Assembly: GCA_023241745.1 (NCBI GenBank)
Contig: JALQCY010000004.1
Location: forward strand, 310,001-374,000
Direction: 5' to 3'
Source of the DNA: Isoptericola peretonis
GTDB lineage: Bacteria; Actinomycetota; Actinomycetes; Actinomycetales; Cellulomonadaceae
DNA length: 64,000 bases
Part shown: piece by piece, positions 7,613 through 16,344 of the stretch
How positions within the stretch are numbered: position 1 is the stretch's first letter
How the letters are laid out: every line of letters starts with the position of its first letter
Made by a program: the position numbers and the translations under genes
The notes under the pieces: generated by a model
Databases searched by the model: none
What the model saw: the letters and a program-made list of their open reading frames with translations, nothing else
What the model was told of the DNA's origin: nothing

Positions 7613-8374
7613 GTGCGCATGCCCCACCTGCTCTACGGCCTGTACGAGCGGCGTCTGGCCGCCTCGTTGCCGACGGCGCAGACGCCCCGGCACGTGGGCG
7701 TGATCCTCGACGGGAACCGCCGCTGGGCCAGGTCGTTCGGCGAGACGGCGGCCACCGGCCACCGGCGCGGCGCGGACAAGATCACGGAGTTCCTGGGCTG
7801 GGCCGAGGAGCTCGGCGTCGAGGTCGTGACCCTGTGGATGCTGTCCACGGACAACCTCGCGCGCCCGGCGGCCGAGCTCACCGACCTGCTGGACATCATC
7901 CGCGACGCCGTGCAGGACCTCGCCGAGTCGGGACGCTGGCGGCTGCGGGTCGTGGGGCGCCTCGACCTGCTCCCGGCCGGGCTCGCGGGCGCCGTGCGCG
8001 CCGCCGCGGAGGCGACCAAGAACGTCCAGGGCCTGCAGGTCAACGTCGCCGTCGGGTACGGCGGGCGGCACGAGATCGCCGACGCCGTCCGGTCCTACCT
8101 CAAGCAGGAGTCCGCGCACGGCGCGACGCTCGACGACCTGGCCGAGCGGATCGACGTCGAGGACATCGCCGCGCACCTGTACACGAAGGGCCAGCCCGAC
8201 CCGGAGCTCGTGATCCGCACGTCGGGCGAGCTGCGCGTGGGCGGCTTCCTCATGTGGCAGAGCGCGCACTCCGAGCTGTACTTCTGCGAGGCGTACTGGC
8301 CGGACTTCCGCCGGGTCGACTTCCTGCGCGCGCTGCGTGACTTCTCGCGGCGGGAACGCAGACTGGGGCGATGA
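7613..8374 (+). CDS. Short-chain Z-isoprenyl diphosphate synthase (Rv1086-like)
   Basis: A cis-prenyltransferase of 253 residues. VILDGNRRWARSFG holds the catalytic Asp, and VIRTSGELRVGGFLMWQSA and ELYFCEAYWPDFRRVDF bind the pyrophosphates. LLYGLYERRL near the N-terminus and RRVDFLRALRDFSRRERR at the end resemble Rv1086, which makes short Z,E-farnesyl diphosphate, more than the decaprenyl enzyme Rv2361c. It would feed synthesis of the lipid carrier for wall glycans. GTG 7613 is preferred because GAGGT lies 5-6 nt upstream; ATG 7619 is the alternative. It overlaps the MarR gene start (ATGA). Confidence 0.9.
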   Translation: MRMPHLLYGLYERRLAASLPTAQTPRHVGVILDGNRRWARSFGETAATGHRRGADKITEFLGWAEELGVEVVTLWMLSTDNLARPAAELTDLLDIIRDAVQDLAESGRWRLRVVGRLDLLPAGLAGAVRAAAEATKNVQGLQVNVAVGYGGRHEIADAVRSYLKQESAHGATLDDLAERIDVEDIAAHLYTKGQPDPELVIRTSGELRVGGFLMWQSAHSELYFCEAYWPDFRRVDFLRALRDFSRRERRLGR

Positions 8375-8844
8375 ACGCACGCCTCGCCGCCGAGGCCTGG
8401 GAGTCGCTGTTCCGCACCCAGGTCACCCTGATGCGCCGCTTCCAGGCCGACGACATCTGGCACGACCTGACGATGCGCGAGTACGACGTCCTGTTCACCC
8501 TGTCGCGCGCCTCCCGCGGCGAGCTGCGGCTGCGGGACCTCAACGAGGACATCCTCCTCGCGCAGTCGTCGCTGTCCCGGATGGTGGAGCGGCTCGAGGC
8601 GCGCGGGCTGGTGGAGCGGTCGGTCCCCGCGGACGACGCCCGTGGCACGCTCGTGCGCCTCACCCCGGAGGGCGCGCGACGGCAGCGCGAGACCGGGCTC
8701 GCGCACGTGCGCACGATCGCCGAGTACATGGGCCAGGGCCTGGACCCGGGGGAGCTGGAGCAGCTCAAGGCGCTGCTCGACCGCCTGCGCTCCGCGCAGT
8801 CACGGATCCCGGACCGGGCGTCGTCGCCCGACGCGCAGGGCTGA
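8371..8844 (+). CDS. MarR family transcriptional regulator
   Basis: A 157-residue winged-helix dimer. Recognition helix and wing are LNEDILLAQSSLSRMVERLE followed by RGLVERSVPADDARGTLVRL, with the conserved DDxRG of the MarR wing. A C-terminal dimerisation helix follows. It is coupled to the upstream prenyltransferase gene by a 4-bp overlap and lies 93 bp before cpfC. Its ligand and targets cannot be read from the sequence. Control of the adjacent heme genes is possible but unproven. Confidence 0.9.
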   Translation: MNARLAAEAWESLFRTQVTLMRRFQADDIWHDLTMREYDVLFTLSRASRGELRLRDLNEDILLAQSSLSRMVERLEARGLVERSVPADDARGTLVRLTPEGARRQRETGLAHVRTIAEYMGQGLDPGELEQLKALLDRLRSAQSRIPDRASSPDAQG

Positions 8845-8937
8845 CGGGCGGAGATGACAAGGCGTGCCATCAACGTCACGTCGCCGGAAGGGCCTTCCCG
8901 GCGGGCCGTGCCGCGCGCTGGTGCGAGGATGACAGTC

Positions 8938-10083
8938 ATGTCGCTGACCCCCCAGTCGGCCGATGCCGGCCCCTACGACGCCCTGCTCCTGTACTCCTTC
9001 GGTGGTCCGAACAAGCCGGAGGACGTGGTGCCGTTCCTCCGCAACGTCACCGCCGGCAAGGGCATCCCCGACGAGCGGCTCGAGGAGGTCGGCGAGCACT
9101 ACTACGGCTTCGGCGGCAAGAGCCCCATCAACGAGCAGAACCTCGCGCTGAAGGCGGCGCTCGAGGCGGAGCTCGCCGAGCGCGGGATCGACCTGCCCGT
9201 CGTGTGGGGCAACCGCAACTGGGAGCCGTACACCACCGACGCGATCGACGAGCTGGAGCGCCTGGGCGCCCGCCGCGCCGTCGCGCTCGTGACGTCCGCG
9301 TACTCGTCCTACTCCGGCTGCCGGCAGTACCGCGAGGACCTCGCGGTGACGCTGGAGAAGCGCGGCCAGCTCGGACCCGACGGCTCCACCGGCGTGCAGT
9401 TCGACAAGGTCCGCTCGTACTTCAACCACCCCGGCTTCGTGGCGGGCAACGCCGAGGCCGTGCTCGAGGCCTACGAGGAGCTCGAGAAGAAGGGCGGCGA
9501 CCCCGCGACGGCGAAGCTCGTCTTCGTCACGCACTCCATCCCCGACACGATGGAGGAGGCGTCGCGCGTCTCCCACGCCACGTACTCCGCGCAGCACCTC
9601 GACCTGGCCGCCGTCGTCGCGGCCGTCGTCTCCGAGGTGCGCGGCCACGCCGTCGAGTGGGAGCTGGCCTACTGCTCGCGCTCCGGCCCGCCGTCGCAGC
9701 CGTGGCTGGAGCCGGACATCAACGACCTGCTCACCGAGCGCGCGGGCGAGGGGCTCAAGGACGTCGTGATGTCCCCGATCGGCTTCGTGTCGGACCACAT
9801 GGAGGTGGCCTACGACCTCGACACCGAGGCGATGGCCACGGCGGCCGAGCTCGGCATGACGGCGGTGCGCGCCGGCACGGTCGGCACGCGGCCCGTGTTC
9901 GTGTCCGGGCTCGTCGACCTGGTCCTCGAGCGTGCGGCGCTCGCGCGCGGCGAGGACGTCGCCGAGGAGACGGTCGGCAACCTGCCCCCGTTCCGCTCGG
10001 TGTGCGCGCCCGGCTGCTGCCTGCGCCGCGACGGCGAGCCCAGCGGCGTGCCCGCCCTCTGCGGCGTCGACCTGAACTCCTGA
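8938..10083 (+). CDS. cpfC: Coproporphyrin III ferrochelatase CpfC
   Basis: A 381-residue ferrochelatase (formerly hemH) that inserts iron into coproporphyrin III in the actinobacterial heme pathway. It opens with [18 protein letters not shown]. The catalytic His is in [10 protein letters not shown]. The segments GCRQYRED and [11 protein letters not shown] supply four cysteines like those that hold a [2Fe-2S] cluster in the mycobacterial enzyme. ATG 8938 has GAGG 9 nt upstream; ATG 8929 would abut the same site. The heme decarboxylase gene follows 19 bp later. Confidence 0.95.
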   Translation: MSLTPQSADAGPYDALLLYSFGGPNKPEDVVPFLRNVTAGKGIPDERLEEVGEHYYGFGGKSPINEQNLALKAALEAELAERGIDLPVVWGNRNWEPYTTDAIDELERLGARRAVALVTSAYSSYSGCRQYREDLAVTLEKRGQLGPDGSTGVQFDKVRSYFNHPGFVAGNAEAVLEAYEELEKKGGDPATAKLVFVTHSIPDTMEEASRVSHATYSAQHLDLAAVVAAVVSEVRGHAVEWELAYCSRSGPPSQPWLEPDINDLLTERAGEGLKDVVMSPIGFVSDHMEVAYDLDTEAMATAAELGMTAVRAGTVGTRPVFVSGLVDLVLERAALARGEDVAEETVGNLPPFRSVCAPGCCLRRDGEPSGVPALCGVDLNS

Positions 10084-10102
10084 ACCGGACCGAGAGGACC
10101 TC

Positions 10103-10867
10103 ATGACCGACACGCACATCCACGGAGACTCCGGGGACGCCGTCGACGCCGCCGCGATCAACGAGTCGATCCGGTACGCGATGATCGCCGTCTTCTCCCT
10201 GGCCGAGCCGCTGCCGGCGGGCGACGCGGAGCGTGCCGAGGTCGCGGCCGAGGCCGAGGCCGCGCTGTGGGACGGCCAGCCGGACGACGCCCGCGACCCC
10301 GCCCGCGCCGAGGGCGACGTCGTCGTCCGCGGCGTGTACGACGTCGCCGGGCTGCGCGCCGACGCCGACCTCATGGTGTGGGTGCACGGGTCCTCGGTCG
10401 AGTCCGTGCAGGGCGCCTACCAGCGGCTGCGCGCGTCGCGGCTCGGTTCCGCGCTGGCCCCCGAGTGGTCGGTCGTGGCGCTGCACCGCGCCGCCGAGTT
10501 CAACAAGGGCCACGTGCCCGCCTTCCTCGCCGGCGAGCGGCCCCGCGACTACCTGTCGGTGTACCCGTTCGTGCGCTCCTACGACTGGTACCTGCTGCCC
10601 GACGCCGAGCGCCGCACCATGCTGCGCGACCACGGCATGGCCGCTGCCGGCTACAAGGACGTCCGCGCCAACACGATGAGCACCTTCGCGCTGAGCGACT
10701 ACGAGTGGCTGCTGGCGTTCGAGGCCGACGAGCTGCACCGCATCGTCGACCTCATGCGCGACCTGCGCGCCACCGAGGCCCGCCGGCACGTGCGCGAGGA
10801 GGTGCCGTTCTTCACCGGCCCGCGCGTCACCCTGGCCGACTGGGCGGAGAAGCAGCCCCGCGCCTGA
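10103..10867 (+). CDS. chdC: Coproheme decarboxylase ChdC (HemQ)
   Basis: A 254-residue member of the chlorite dismutase-like fold that oxidatively decarboxylates coproheme III to heme b using peroxide. [20 protein letters not shown] contains the tyrosine region that forms the catalytic radical, and the following [19 protein letters not shown] carries the proximal heme-binding segment. [13 protein letters not shown] closes the fold. Placement next to cpfC gives the last two steps of heme synthesis. GAGAGGACC precedes the ATG. Confidence 0.96.
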   Translation: MTDTHIHGDSGDAVDAAAINESIRYAMIAVFSLAEPLPAGDAERAEVAAEAEAALWDGQPDDARDPARAEGDVVVRGVYDVAGLRADADLMVWVHGSSVESVQGAYQRLRASRLGSALAPEWSVVALHRAAEFNKGHVPAFLAGERPRDYLSVYPFVRSYDWYLLPDAERRTMLRDHGMAAAGYKDVRANTMSTFALSDYEWLLAFEADELHRIVDLMRDLRATEARRHVREEVPFFTGPRVTLADWAEKQPRA

Positions 10868-10886
10868 CGACGCGCCCCCCAGATGC

Positions 10887-10898
10887 TCAGCATGCTGA
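10887..10898. promoter_or_regulatory. Perfect palindrome TCAGCATGCTGA
   Basis: A 12-bp uninterrupted palindrome sits in the 50-bp gap between chdC and the TspO-like gene, 20 bp before that ATG. The length is suited to a dimeric regulator such as a MarR protein. It may instead form a small hairpin. No second copy was noticed in the window. Confidence 0.35.
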
Positions 10899-10917
10899 AC
10901 CTGGGCATGGTGGGGGG

Positions 10918-11754
10918 ATGAGCGAGGCGACAGGCACGAGGAGAACGGCGCCGGTCGGCGACGCGACCGGCGCCGACCGGGTGCGCCAGGTCGTCGTGGC
11001 GGTCGGCGCGGCGCTCGCCGTGGCGGGGGCCGCGGTCGGCTCCGGCGCGGCGGGTGGCCAGCGCATCGCGGAGGCCGCGGACGGGGCGCTGTCCGCGGAC
11101 GCGACCGTCGTCGCCCCGGGCACGACCGCGTTCACCGTCTGGTCGGTGATCTACGCCGGCCTGGTCCTGTTCGCCGTGGTGCAGGCCCTGCCCGGGCGTG
11201 CCGCCGACCCTCGCCTGCGCGCGGTCGGCTGGTGGGTCCTGGCGTCCATGCTGCTCAACGCCCTGTGGATCGGCGTCGTCCAGGCCGGGTGGCTCTGGGC
11301 GAGCGTGGCGGTGATCGCCTGCCTCGTCGTGGTCCTGTGCGTCGTGCTGCTGCGGCTCGTGCGCCTGCCCGCCTCCGGGGTGCTCGACGTCGTGGCCACC
11401 GAGGTCACCACCGGCCTGTACCTCGGATGGGTGTGCGTCGCGACGCTGGCGAACGTCGCCGCCGCGCTCGCCGCCTCGGAGGTCGGCGACCTCGGTCTCG
11501 GGCCCACCGGCTGGGGCGTCGCGCTGGCCGCGGTCGCGGCGCTGGTCGTGATCGGCGTGAGCTTTCGAGCGGCGGTGCGTCCGGCCCTCGCGATCGCGGT
11601 GGGCCTCGCCGCCGGGTGGGGGCTGGCCTGGATCGCGGTGGCCCGCACGCAGGGGCCGCTCGTCGACCGGACGGTCGCCGTCGCCGCGGGGGTCGCCGCC
11701 GTGGTGGCCGTCGTCGCGCCCGTGGTCGCGGCGCTACGAGCCCGCTCGCGCTGA
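10918..11754 (+). CDS. TspO/MBR-related tryptophan-rich membrane protein
   Basis: A 278-residue membrane protein with about eight hydrophobic segments. TAFTVWSVIYAGLVLFAVVQ, GWWVLASMLLNALWIGVVQ and GWLWAS resemble the Trp-rich helices of TspO-family proteins, which bind porphyrins and take part in porphyrin homeostasis. It is longer than classical TspO (about 160 residues), so the relation may be distant. Its place right after cpfC and chdC supports a porphyrin link. Its 3' end overlaps the convergent methyltransferase gene by 21 bp. Confidence 0.65.
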   Translation: MSEATGTRRTAPVGDATGADRVRQVVVAVGAALAVAGAAVGSGAAGGQRIAEAADGALSADATVVAPGTTAFTVWSVIYAGLVLFAVVQALPGRAADPRLRAVGWWVLASMLLNALWIGVVQAGWLWASVAVIACLVVVLCVVLLRLVRLPASGVLDVVATEVTTGLYLGWVCVATLANVAAALAASEVGDLGLGPTGWGVALAAVAALVVIGVSFRAAVRPALAIAVGLAAGWGLAWIAVARTQGPLVDRTVAVAAGVAAVVAVVAPVVAALRARSR

Positions 11755-12642
11755 GCCCGCCCGCCCGGCGGTGTCCGACGTCGCCACGACGACGGTGCCG
11801 CCCGTGGCGTCGTCCGCGTCGGGATCCTCGTCGGTGACGACGGTCGGGCGCAGGCCGTGCGCCTCGACCAGGTTCGTCGCACCGGGCACCTGGTCGGTGC
11901 CGACCTCGAAGAGGAGCGAGCCGCCGGGGGCCAGCCATCCCGGGGCGGCGGCCACCACCCGGCGCAGCACGTCCAGGCCGTCGGTGCCGCCGTCCAGCGC
12001 GACCGCGGGCTCGTGGTCGCGGGCCTCGGGCGGCATGGTCGCGATGGCCCCGGTGGGCACGTACGGCGCGTTGCACAGCAGCAGGTCGACGCGGCCCCGC
12101 AGGATCGAGGGCACGGCGCCCAGCAGGTCGCCCTCGTGGACCGCGGCGCCCAGCGGCTCCAGGTTCCACCGCGCGTGCCCGACGGCGGCCGGCTCGACGT
12201 CGCTCGCGTGCAGCACGGGCGCGGACCCGGCGGCGCGCAGGGCGAGCAGCACCGAGCCGCCGACGGCCCCGCAGCCGCAGCACAGGTCGAGCACCGTGGC
12301 CGGCGCGGGCAGCGCGAGCGCGGCGGCCACCATCAGCTCCGTGCGGCGGCGCGGCACGAACACCCCCGGCCCCACCGACCAGCGACGGCCACCGAACGCG
12401 ACCCAGCCCAGCACGTGCTCCAGCGGCTCGCCGGCCACGCGCCGCGCCACCAGGTCCTCGAGCAGGACCGCGTCGGTCGGGTCGGCAGGGCGCCGAGCGG
12501 CGTGGTCGGGGCGCGTGACGGCCTCGAGCAGCAGCGCCGCCTCGTCCTCGGCGAACACGCAGCCCGCGGCCCGCAGCCGGGCGACCAGGGGGTCCAGGCC
12601 GTCGGCCGCGGCCCGCGGGCCGGTGGCGTCGGTGGCGCTCAG
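11734..12642 (-). CDS. HemK-related protein N5-glutamine methyltransferase (TIGR03704 type)
   Basis: A SAM-dependent methyltransferase of about 302 residues. It has an N-terminal helical domain (FAEDEAALLLEAV) and a Rossmann fold with LDLCCGCGAVGG. The catalytic motif is LLLCNAPYVPTG. Release-factor methyltransferases PrmC/HemK have NPPY, whereas NAPY marks the actinobacterial paralogue group of unknown substrate. No ATG, GTG or TTG precedes the domain in frame. The best start is a CTG that overlaps the gdh stop (CTGA), implying translational coupling. The next in-frame GTG would delete the first strand of the helical domain. Confidence 0.82.
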   Translation of the reverse strand: MSATDATGPRAAADGLDPLVARLRAAGCVFAEDEAALLLEAVTRPDHAARRPADPTDAVLLEDLVARRVAGEPLEHVLGWVAFGGRRWSVGPGVFVPRRRTELMVAAALALPAPATVLDLCCGCGAVGGSVLLALRAAGSAPVLHASDVEPAAVGHARWNLEPLGAAVHEGDLLGAVPSILRGRVDLLLCNAPYVPTGAIATMPPEARDHEPAVALDGGTDGLDVLRRVVAAAPGWLAPGGSLLFEVGTDQVPGATNLVEAHGLRPTVVTDEDPDADDATGGTVVVATSDTAGRAGSARAGS

Positions 12643-13958
12643 GGGTACAGCCCCCGGATGCGGTGCGCCTCGGCGGTCCGCTCCACGCCGATGACGAGGG
12701 CTGCGTCGCGCAGCGACAGCCCCTCCCGCTTGGCGAGCGCGGACACGTCCGCGAACGACGACGTCATGCGGTGCTCGAGCTTGTCCGCGATCTCCTGCTC
12801 CGACCACCAGTACGTCTGGTTGGCCTGGACCCACTCGAAGTACGAGACGACGACGCCGCCCGCGTTGGCGAGCACGTCCGGCACCACGGTGACGCCGTGG
12901 CGGGCGAGCACCCGGTCGCCGTCGGTGGTGGTGGGCCCGTTCGCGCCCTCGACCACCCAGCGGGCGCGCACGCGGGACGCCGCCTCCTCGTCGAGCACGC
13001 CCTCCACGGCGGCGGGCACGAGGACGTCGACGTCGAGGGCGAGCAGCTCGTCGTTCGACAGGGGGTCCGCGTCGTCGAAGCCGACGACGCTCCCGGTGGC
13101 GGCGACGTGCGCGAACAGCCGCTGCATGTCGAGGCCGGCGTCGTTGCGCAGCCCGCCGTACTGGTCGCTCACGGCCACCACGGTGGCGCCGCGGGAGGCG
13201 AAGATGGCGGCCGCGTGGGAGCCCACCTTGCCGAAGCCCTGCACGGCCACCGTGATGTCGGTGAGCGGCACACCGGCCTCGGCGAGCGCGGCCGCGGTGA
13301 CGTGCACGATGCCGGCGCTGGTGGCGGTGCCGCGCCCGCGGGACCCGCCCACGGCGAGGGGCTTGCCGGTGACGACGGCCGGGATCGTGTACCCGCGGTT
13401 CACGGAGTAGGTGTCCATGACCCAGGCCATGGTCTGCTCGTCGGTGCCCATGTCCGGCGCCATGACGTCGGTGTCCGGGCCGATCATCGGCATGATCTCG
13501 GAGGTGTAGCGCCGGGTCACACGCTCCAGCTCGGCCGTCGAGTACTGCCGCGGGTCGATGGCGATGCCGCCCTTGGCGCCGCCGTACGGCAGGTCGACGA
13601 TGCCGCACTTCCACGTCATCCACATGGCCAGCGCCCGCACCTCGTCGATGTCGACGCCGGGGGCGTAGCGCAGCCCGCCCTTGCCGGGGCCGCGGGAGAT
13701 GTTGTGCTGCACGCGGAAACCGTGGAACAGGACGGTCGAGCCGTCGTCGCGACCGAGCGGCACGGCCACGTGGATCTCGCGGCGCGGGGTGGCGAGCATC
13801 TGGTGCTGGCCCTCGTCGTAGCCGAGCACGGCGACGGCGTCGGCGAGCTGGCTGTGCGCGGTGGCGAGCGGGGAGCTCGCGCGGGGCGCGGGGGCCGGGG
13901 GGCCGGCCGGGTGATCGGTGGCGGGCAGGGGTGTCGAGGTCATCGACGTCGTCGTCAC
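12639..13958 (-). CDS. gdhA: Glu/Leu/Phe/Val dehydrogenase family glutamate dehydrogenase
   Basis: A 439-residue dehydrogenase interconverting glutamate and 2-oxoglutarate with ammonia. FHGFRVQHNISRGPGKGGLRY and WKCGIVDLPYGGAKGGI hold the substrate and catalytic lysines. VAVQGFGKVGSHAA is the dinucleotide-binding GxGxxG. The N-terminal 40 residues are Pro-Ala-rich and probably disordered. GTG 13958 follows GGAGG at 4 nt; ATG 13943 lies too far from it. Whether it is NAD or NADP dependent is not clear. With PutA it links proline catabolism to central metabolism. Confidence 0.93.
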   Translation of the reverse strand: MTTTSMTSTPLPATDHPAGPPAPAPRASSPLATAHSQLADAVAVLGYDEGQHQMLATPRREIHVAVPLGRDDGSTVLFHGFRVQHNISRGPGKGGLRYAPGVDIDEVRALAMWMTWKCGIVDLPYGGAKGGIAIDPRQYSTAELERVTRRYTSEIMPMIGPDTDVMAPDMGTDEQTMAWVMDTYSVNRGYTIPAVVTGKPLAVGGSRGRGTATSAGIVHVTAAALAEAGVPLTDITVAVQGFGKVGSHAAAIFASRGATVVAVSDQYGGLRNDAGLDMQRLFAHVAATGSVVGFDDADPLSNDELLALDVDVLVPAAVEGVLDEEAASRVRARWVVEGANGPTTTDGDRVLARHGVTVVPDVLANAGGVVVSYFEWVQANQTYWWSEQEIADKLEHRMTSSFADVSALAKREGLSLRDAALVIGVERTAEAHRIRGLYP

Positions 13959-14143
13959 GGGTCCTCCAGGACACGGTGCCGGCGGCCCCGGGTCGGGGGT
14001 CGGCAGGGTGGCGCGGCCCGGGATGGTGGGCCTCGGCGCCCACCGTAGCCCCTCGTGCACGGGCTCCGAGGGCGAAACCCGCGCCCTTGCGGAGCCATGC
14101 CCGAGGGTTGACCGTGCGATGCCGGGAGTTGAGCCCGTGCGGG

Positions 14144-14202
14144 CCGCCGGTTGAGCCTGCCGAGACCAAGTCACGTCTCGGCCCGGCAAGCTCGACCGGC
14201 GG
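14144..14202. repeat. Imperfect inverted repeat C1 (family C), terminator after bioY
   Basis: The left arm CCGCCGGTTGAGCCTGCC-GAGAC pairs with a right arm ending CTCGACCGGCGG, with one wobble, one mismatch and a 5-nt bulge; the inner stem is GCCGAGAC/GTCTCGGC. GAGCCTGCCGAGA recurs at the second family-C site near 30283. It lies 27 bp beyond the bioY stop, on the transcript side where a terminator is expected. The rest of the 13959-14228 gap holds the gdh upstream region and nothing else recognised. Confidence 0.65.
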
Positions 14203-14228
14203 TGCTCGACGGCGTGCGCCCCGGCGGG

Positions 14229-14822
14229 TCAGCGCGCGAGCCGCCACGCGGTCGGCAGCACCGCGGCCGCGAGCGCGGCCTTGAGGGCGTCGCCGGGCAG
14301 GAAGACCACGGCGCCGGTGAGCAGCGCGGCGCCCACGGGCATCCCCGTGCTGACGGCGAGCCACGGCACACCGACGGCGTACACGGTCAGCGTGCCGAGC
14401 GCGTACGCGCCGGCGGTGGTGAGCACCCGGCGGTCGGCGCCCCGGCGCGCGAGGGCCCCGACGACGACGCCGGCCAGGACGAACCCGACGAGGTAGCCGC
14501 CCGACGCGCCGGCGACCGACTCCCACCCCGACGTCGCACCGGCGAACACGGGCAGCCCCGCGACCCCCGCCGTGAGGTAGACGGCCTGCGCGACCGCTCC
14601 CCGCCACGGCCCGAGCGCGGCGGCGCCGAGCAGCACGGCGAACGTCTGTCCGGTGAGCGGCACCGGAAGGCCCGGGACGGGGATCACGACCTGCGCGGCC
14701 AGGGCGGTGAGGGCGGCGACGGCGACGACGAGCACGGCGTCGCGGGCGAGGGCCCCGGGCAGCAGGTCCGCGAGGACGCGGCGGGGGCGGGCGGGGGCGA
14801 GGGGGAGTGCGGCTGCGGTCAT
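14229..14822 (-). CDS. bioY: Biotin transporter BioY
   Basis: A 197-residue S-component of an ECF-type biotin importer with six membrane helices. Marks are VPVPLTGQTFAVLLGAAALG, YLTAGVAGLPVFAG and SGGYLVGFVLAGVVVG. No bioM/bioN energy-coupling genes are next to it, so it either works alone or uses a shared ECF module elsewhere. TAGCGT lies 7 nt before the ATG, so translation is probably leaderless; no Shine-Dalgarno is present. Its promoter faces that of the Nramp gene. Confidence 0.93.
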   Translation of the reverse strand: MTAAALPLAPARPRRVLADLLPGALARDAVLVVAVAALTALAAQVVIPVPGLPVPLTGQTFAVLLGAAALGPWRGAVAQAVYLTAGVAGLPVFAGATSGWESVAGASGGYLVGFVLAGVVVGALARRGADRRVLTTAGAYALGTLTVYAVGVPWLAVSTGMPVGAALLTGAVVFLPGDALKAALAAAVLPTAWRLAR

Positions 14823-14829
14823 GACGACG

Positions 14830-14835
14830 ACGCTA
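14830..14835 (-). promoter_or_regulatory. -10 box of bioY, leaderless type
   Basis: TAGCGT read on the minus strand ends 7 nt before the bioY ATG, so the transcript would begin at the start codon. The gap to the Nramp gene shows no recognisable riboswitch or BirA-type operator. Confidence 0.55.
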
Positions 14836-15013
14836 GGGGCGCCCGGGTGGCGGGTCACGACCCGACGTCTCACGAGTCCGGGCGGCTCGTTTGTGCAGGT
14901 CGTACACAGGCGCGCCGGTGCCTGGCGTGCCAGGACCCCGTCGTTGTGGGAATCGTGCACGACGGGCTCGTTCGTCGCCCGGCATGTCGTCGATGCCGGA
15001 AACGTGCGTGCGG

Positions 15014-15019
15014 TAGCCT
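15014..15019 (+). promoter_or_regulatory. -10 box of the Nramp-like gene, leaderless type
   Basis: TAGCCT ends 8 nt before the ATG at 15028. No ribosome-binding site is present, which fits a leaderless mRNA. Confidence 0.5.
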
Positions 15020-15027
15020 CCGGCGAC

Positions 15028-16320
15028 ATGGCTGACAAGGACGTCACACCCCAGGCACTGGACCACGAGCTCACGCAGGAGCGCCCGCGCTGGCGCCTGG
15101 TGGGGCCGGGCCTCGTCGTCGCCGCGACCGGCATCGGCGCCGGTGACCTCGTGGCCACGCTCGTGGCGGGCAGCAAGTTCGGGTACACGCTGCTGTGGGC
15201 TGCGGTGCTCGGCGTGGTCATCAAGATCGTGCTGGTCGAGGGTGCCGGCCGTTGGTCGCTGGCCACGGGCCGCACCATCTTCGACGGCTGGAAGTCGCTG
15301 GGCGCCTGGGCGAGCGTCTACTTCGGCATCTACATCGTGGTGTGGGGCTTCAGCTACGGGGCCGCGGCCATGTCGAGCTCCGCGCTGCCCCTCGTGGCGC
15401 TGTTCCCGCAGGTCGACCTCATCTGGTTCGCGATCGCGATGGGCCTGATCGGCGCCGCGATCGTGTGGCTGGGGAAGTACAAGACGTTCGAGTACGTCAT
15501 CGCGGTGCTCGTGGGCGTCATGTTCGTGACCATCGTCGGAGCGGCGGCCCTCACCGTGCCGAACCTGGGGCAGATCCTCGGCGGCCTGGTGCCGCGCATC
15601 CCCGAGGGCTCGATCCTGTACACCCTCAGCCTCGCGGGCGGCGTCGGCGGCACCATCACCCTCGCGGCGTACGGGTACTGGCTCAAGGAGAAGGGCTGGT
15701 ACGCGCCGCGCTGGATGAAGGTCATGCGGATCGACAACGCCATGGCGTACGTGATCTCCGGCGTGTTCGTGGTCTCGATGCTCATCGTCGGCGCCGAGCT
15801 GCTGTACTCCTCCGGCAACACGCTCGCCGACGGCGAGGGCGGCCTCGTGGACCTCGCCGACGTGCTCGCCGCCCGGTACGGCGAGCTCATGGCGCCGCTG
15901 TTCCTCGTGGGCTTCTGGGCGTCGTCGTTCTCGTCGGTGCTCGGCGTCTGGAACGGGGTGTCCCTGATGTTCGCCGACTTCGTCGCCACGGCCCGGGGCC
16001 TGGCCGACGACGACCCGCGGCGCCGGTCCGGCGGCACCTACTACCGCGCGTACATCCTGTGGCTCACGTTCCCGCCGATGCTGCTCCTCCTGCTCGACAA
16101 GCCGATCGCCCTGGTCGTGGCGTACGGCGCGCTCGGCTCGCTGTTCATGCCGTTCCTGGCGATCACCCTGCTGATCCTCATGAACTCCTCGCGGGTGCCG
16201 CAGCGGTGGCGCAACAAGCCGCTCACCAACGTGGTGCTCGGCCTCGTGGCGCTGATGTTCGTCGTGCTCGGGGTGCAGCAGCTCGTCGAGGCGCTGGCGC
16301 CGGTGCTGGGCGGCGCCTGA
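15028..16320 (+). CDS. Nramp-related metal ion transporter, atypical
   Basis: A 430-residue membrane protein with about eleven helices in the LeuT-like Nramp arrangement. The helix-1 site, DPGN in manganese/iron Nramps, reads GAGD here (VVAATGIGAGDLVATLVAGS). The helix-6 MPH metal site is absent; the region reads LAAYGYWLKEKGW. Nramp-related proteins lacking these residues include magnesium, aluminium and non-metal transporters, so manganese transport should not be assumed. The end of the gene faces the aldo/keto reductase gene across a short palindrome. Confidence 0.85.
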   Translation: MADKDVTPQALDHELTQERPRWRLVGPGLVVAATGIGAGDLVATLVAGSKFGYTLLWAAVLGVVIKIVLVEGAGRWSLATGRTIFDGWKSLGAWASVYFGIYIVVWGFSYGAAAMSSSALPLVALFPQVDLIWFAIAMGLIGAAIVWLGKYKTFEYVIAVLVGVMFVTIVGAAALTVPNLGQILGGLVPRIPEGSILYTLSLAGGVGGTITLAAYGYWLKEKGWYAPRWMKVMRIDNAMAYVISGVFVVSMLIVGAELLYSSGNTLADGEGGLVDLADVLAARYGELMAPLFLVGFWASSFSSVLGVWNGVSLMFADFVATARGLADDDPRRRSGGTYYRAYILWLTFPPMLLLLLDKPIALVVAYGALGSLFMPFLAITLLILMNSSRVPQRWRNKPLTNVVLGLVALMFVVLGVQQLVEALAPVLGGA

Positions 16321-16328
16321 CCCGCGGC

Positions 16329-16344
16329 CGGTCCGGCCGGACCG
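16329..16344. terminator. Short palindrome between convergent genes
   Basis: CGGTCCGGCCGGACCG is a perfect 16-bp palindrome (6-bp stem, 4-nt loop) filling most of the 24 bp between two convergent stop codons. It probably ends both transcripts. Confidence 0.5.

Noticed and set aside
14823..15027. Biotin or manganese riboswitch between bioY and the Nramp-like gene
   Set aside because: Both genes look leaderless, leaving no 5' leader for an aptamer, and no known aptamer core was recognised.
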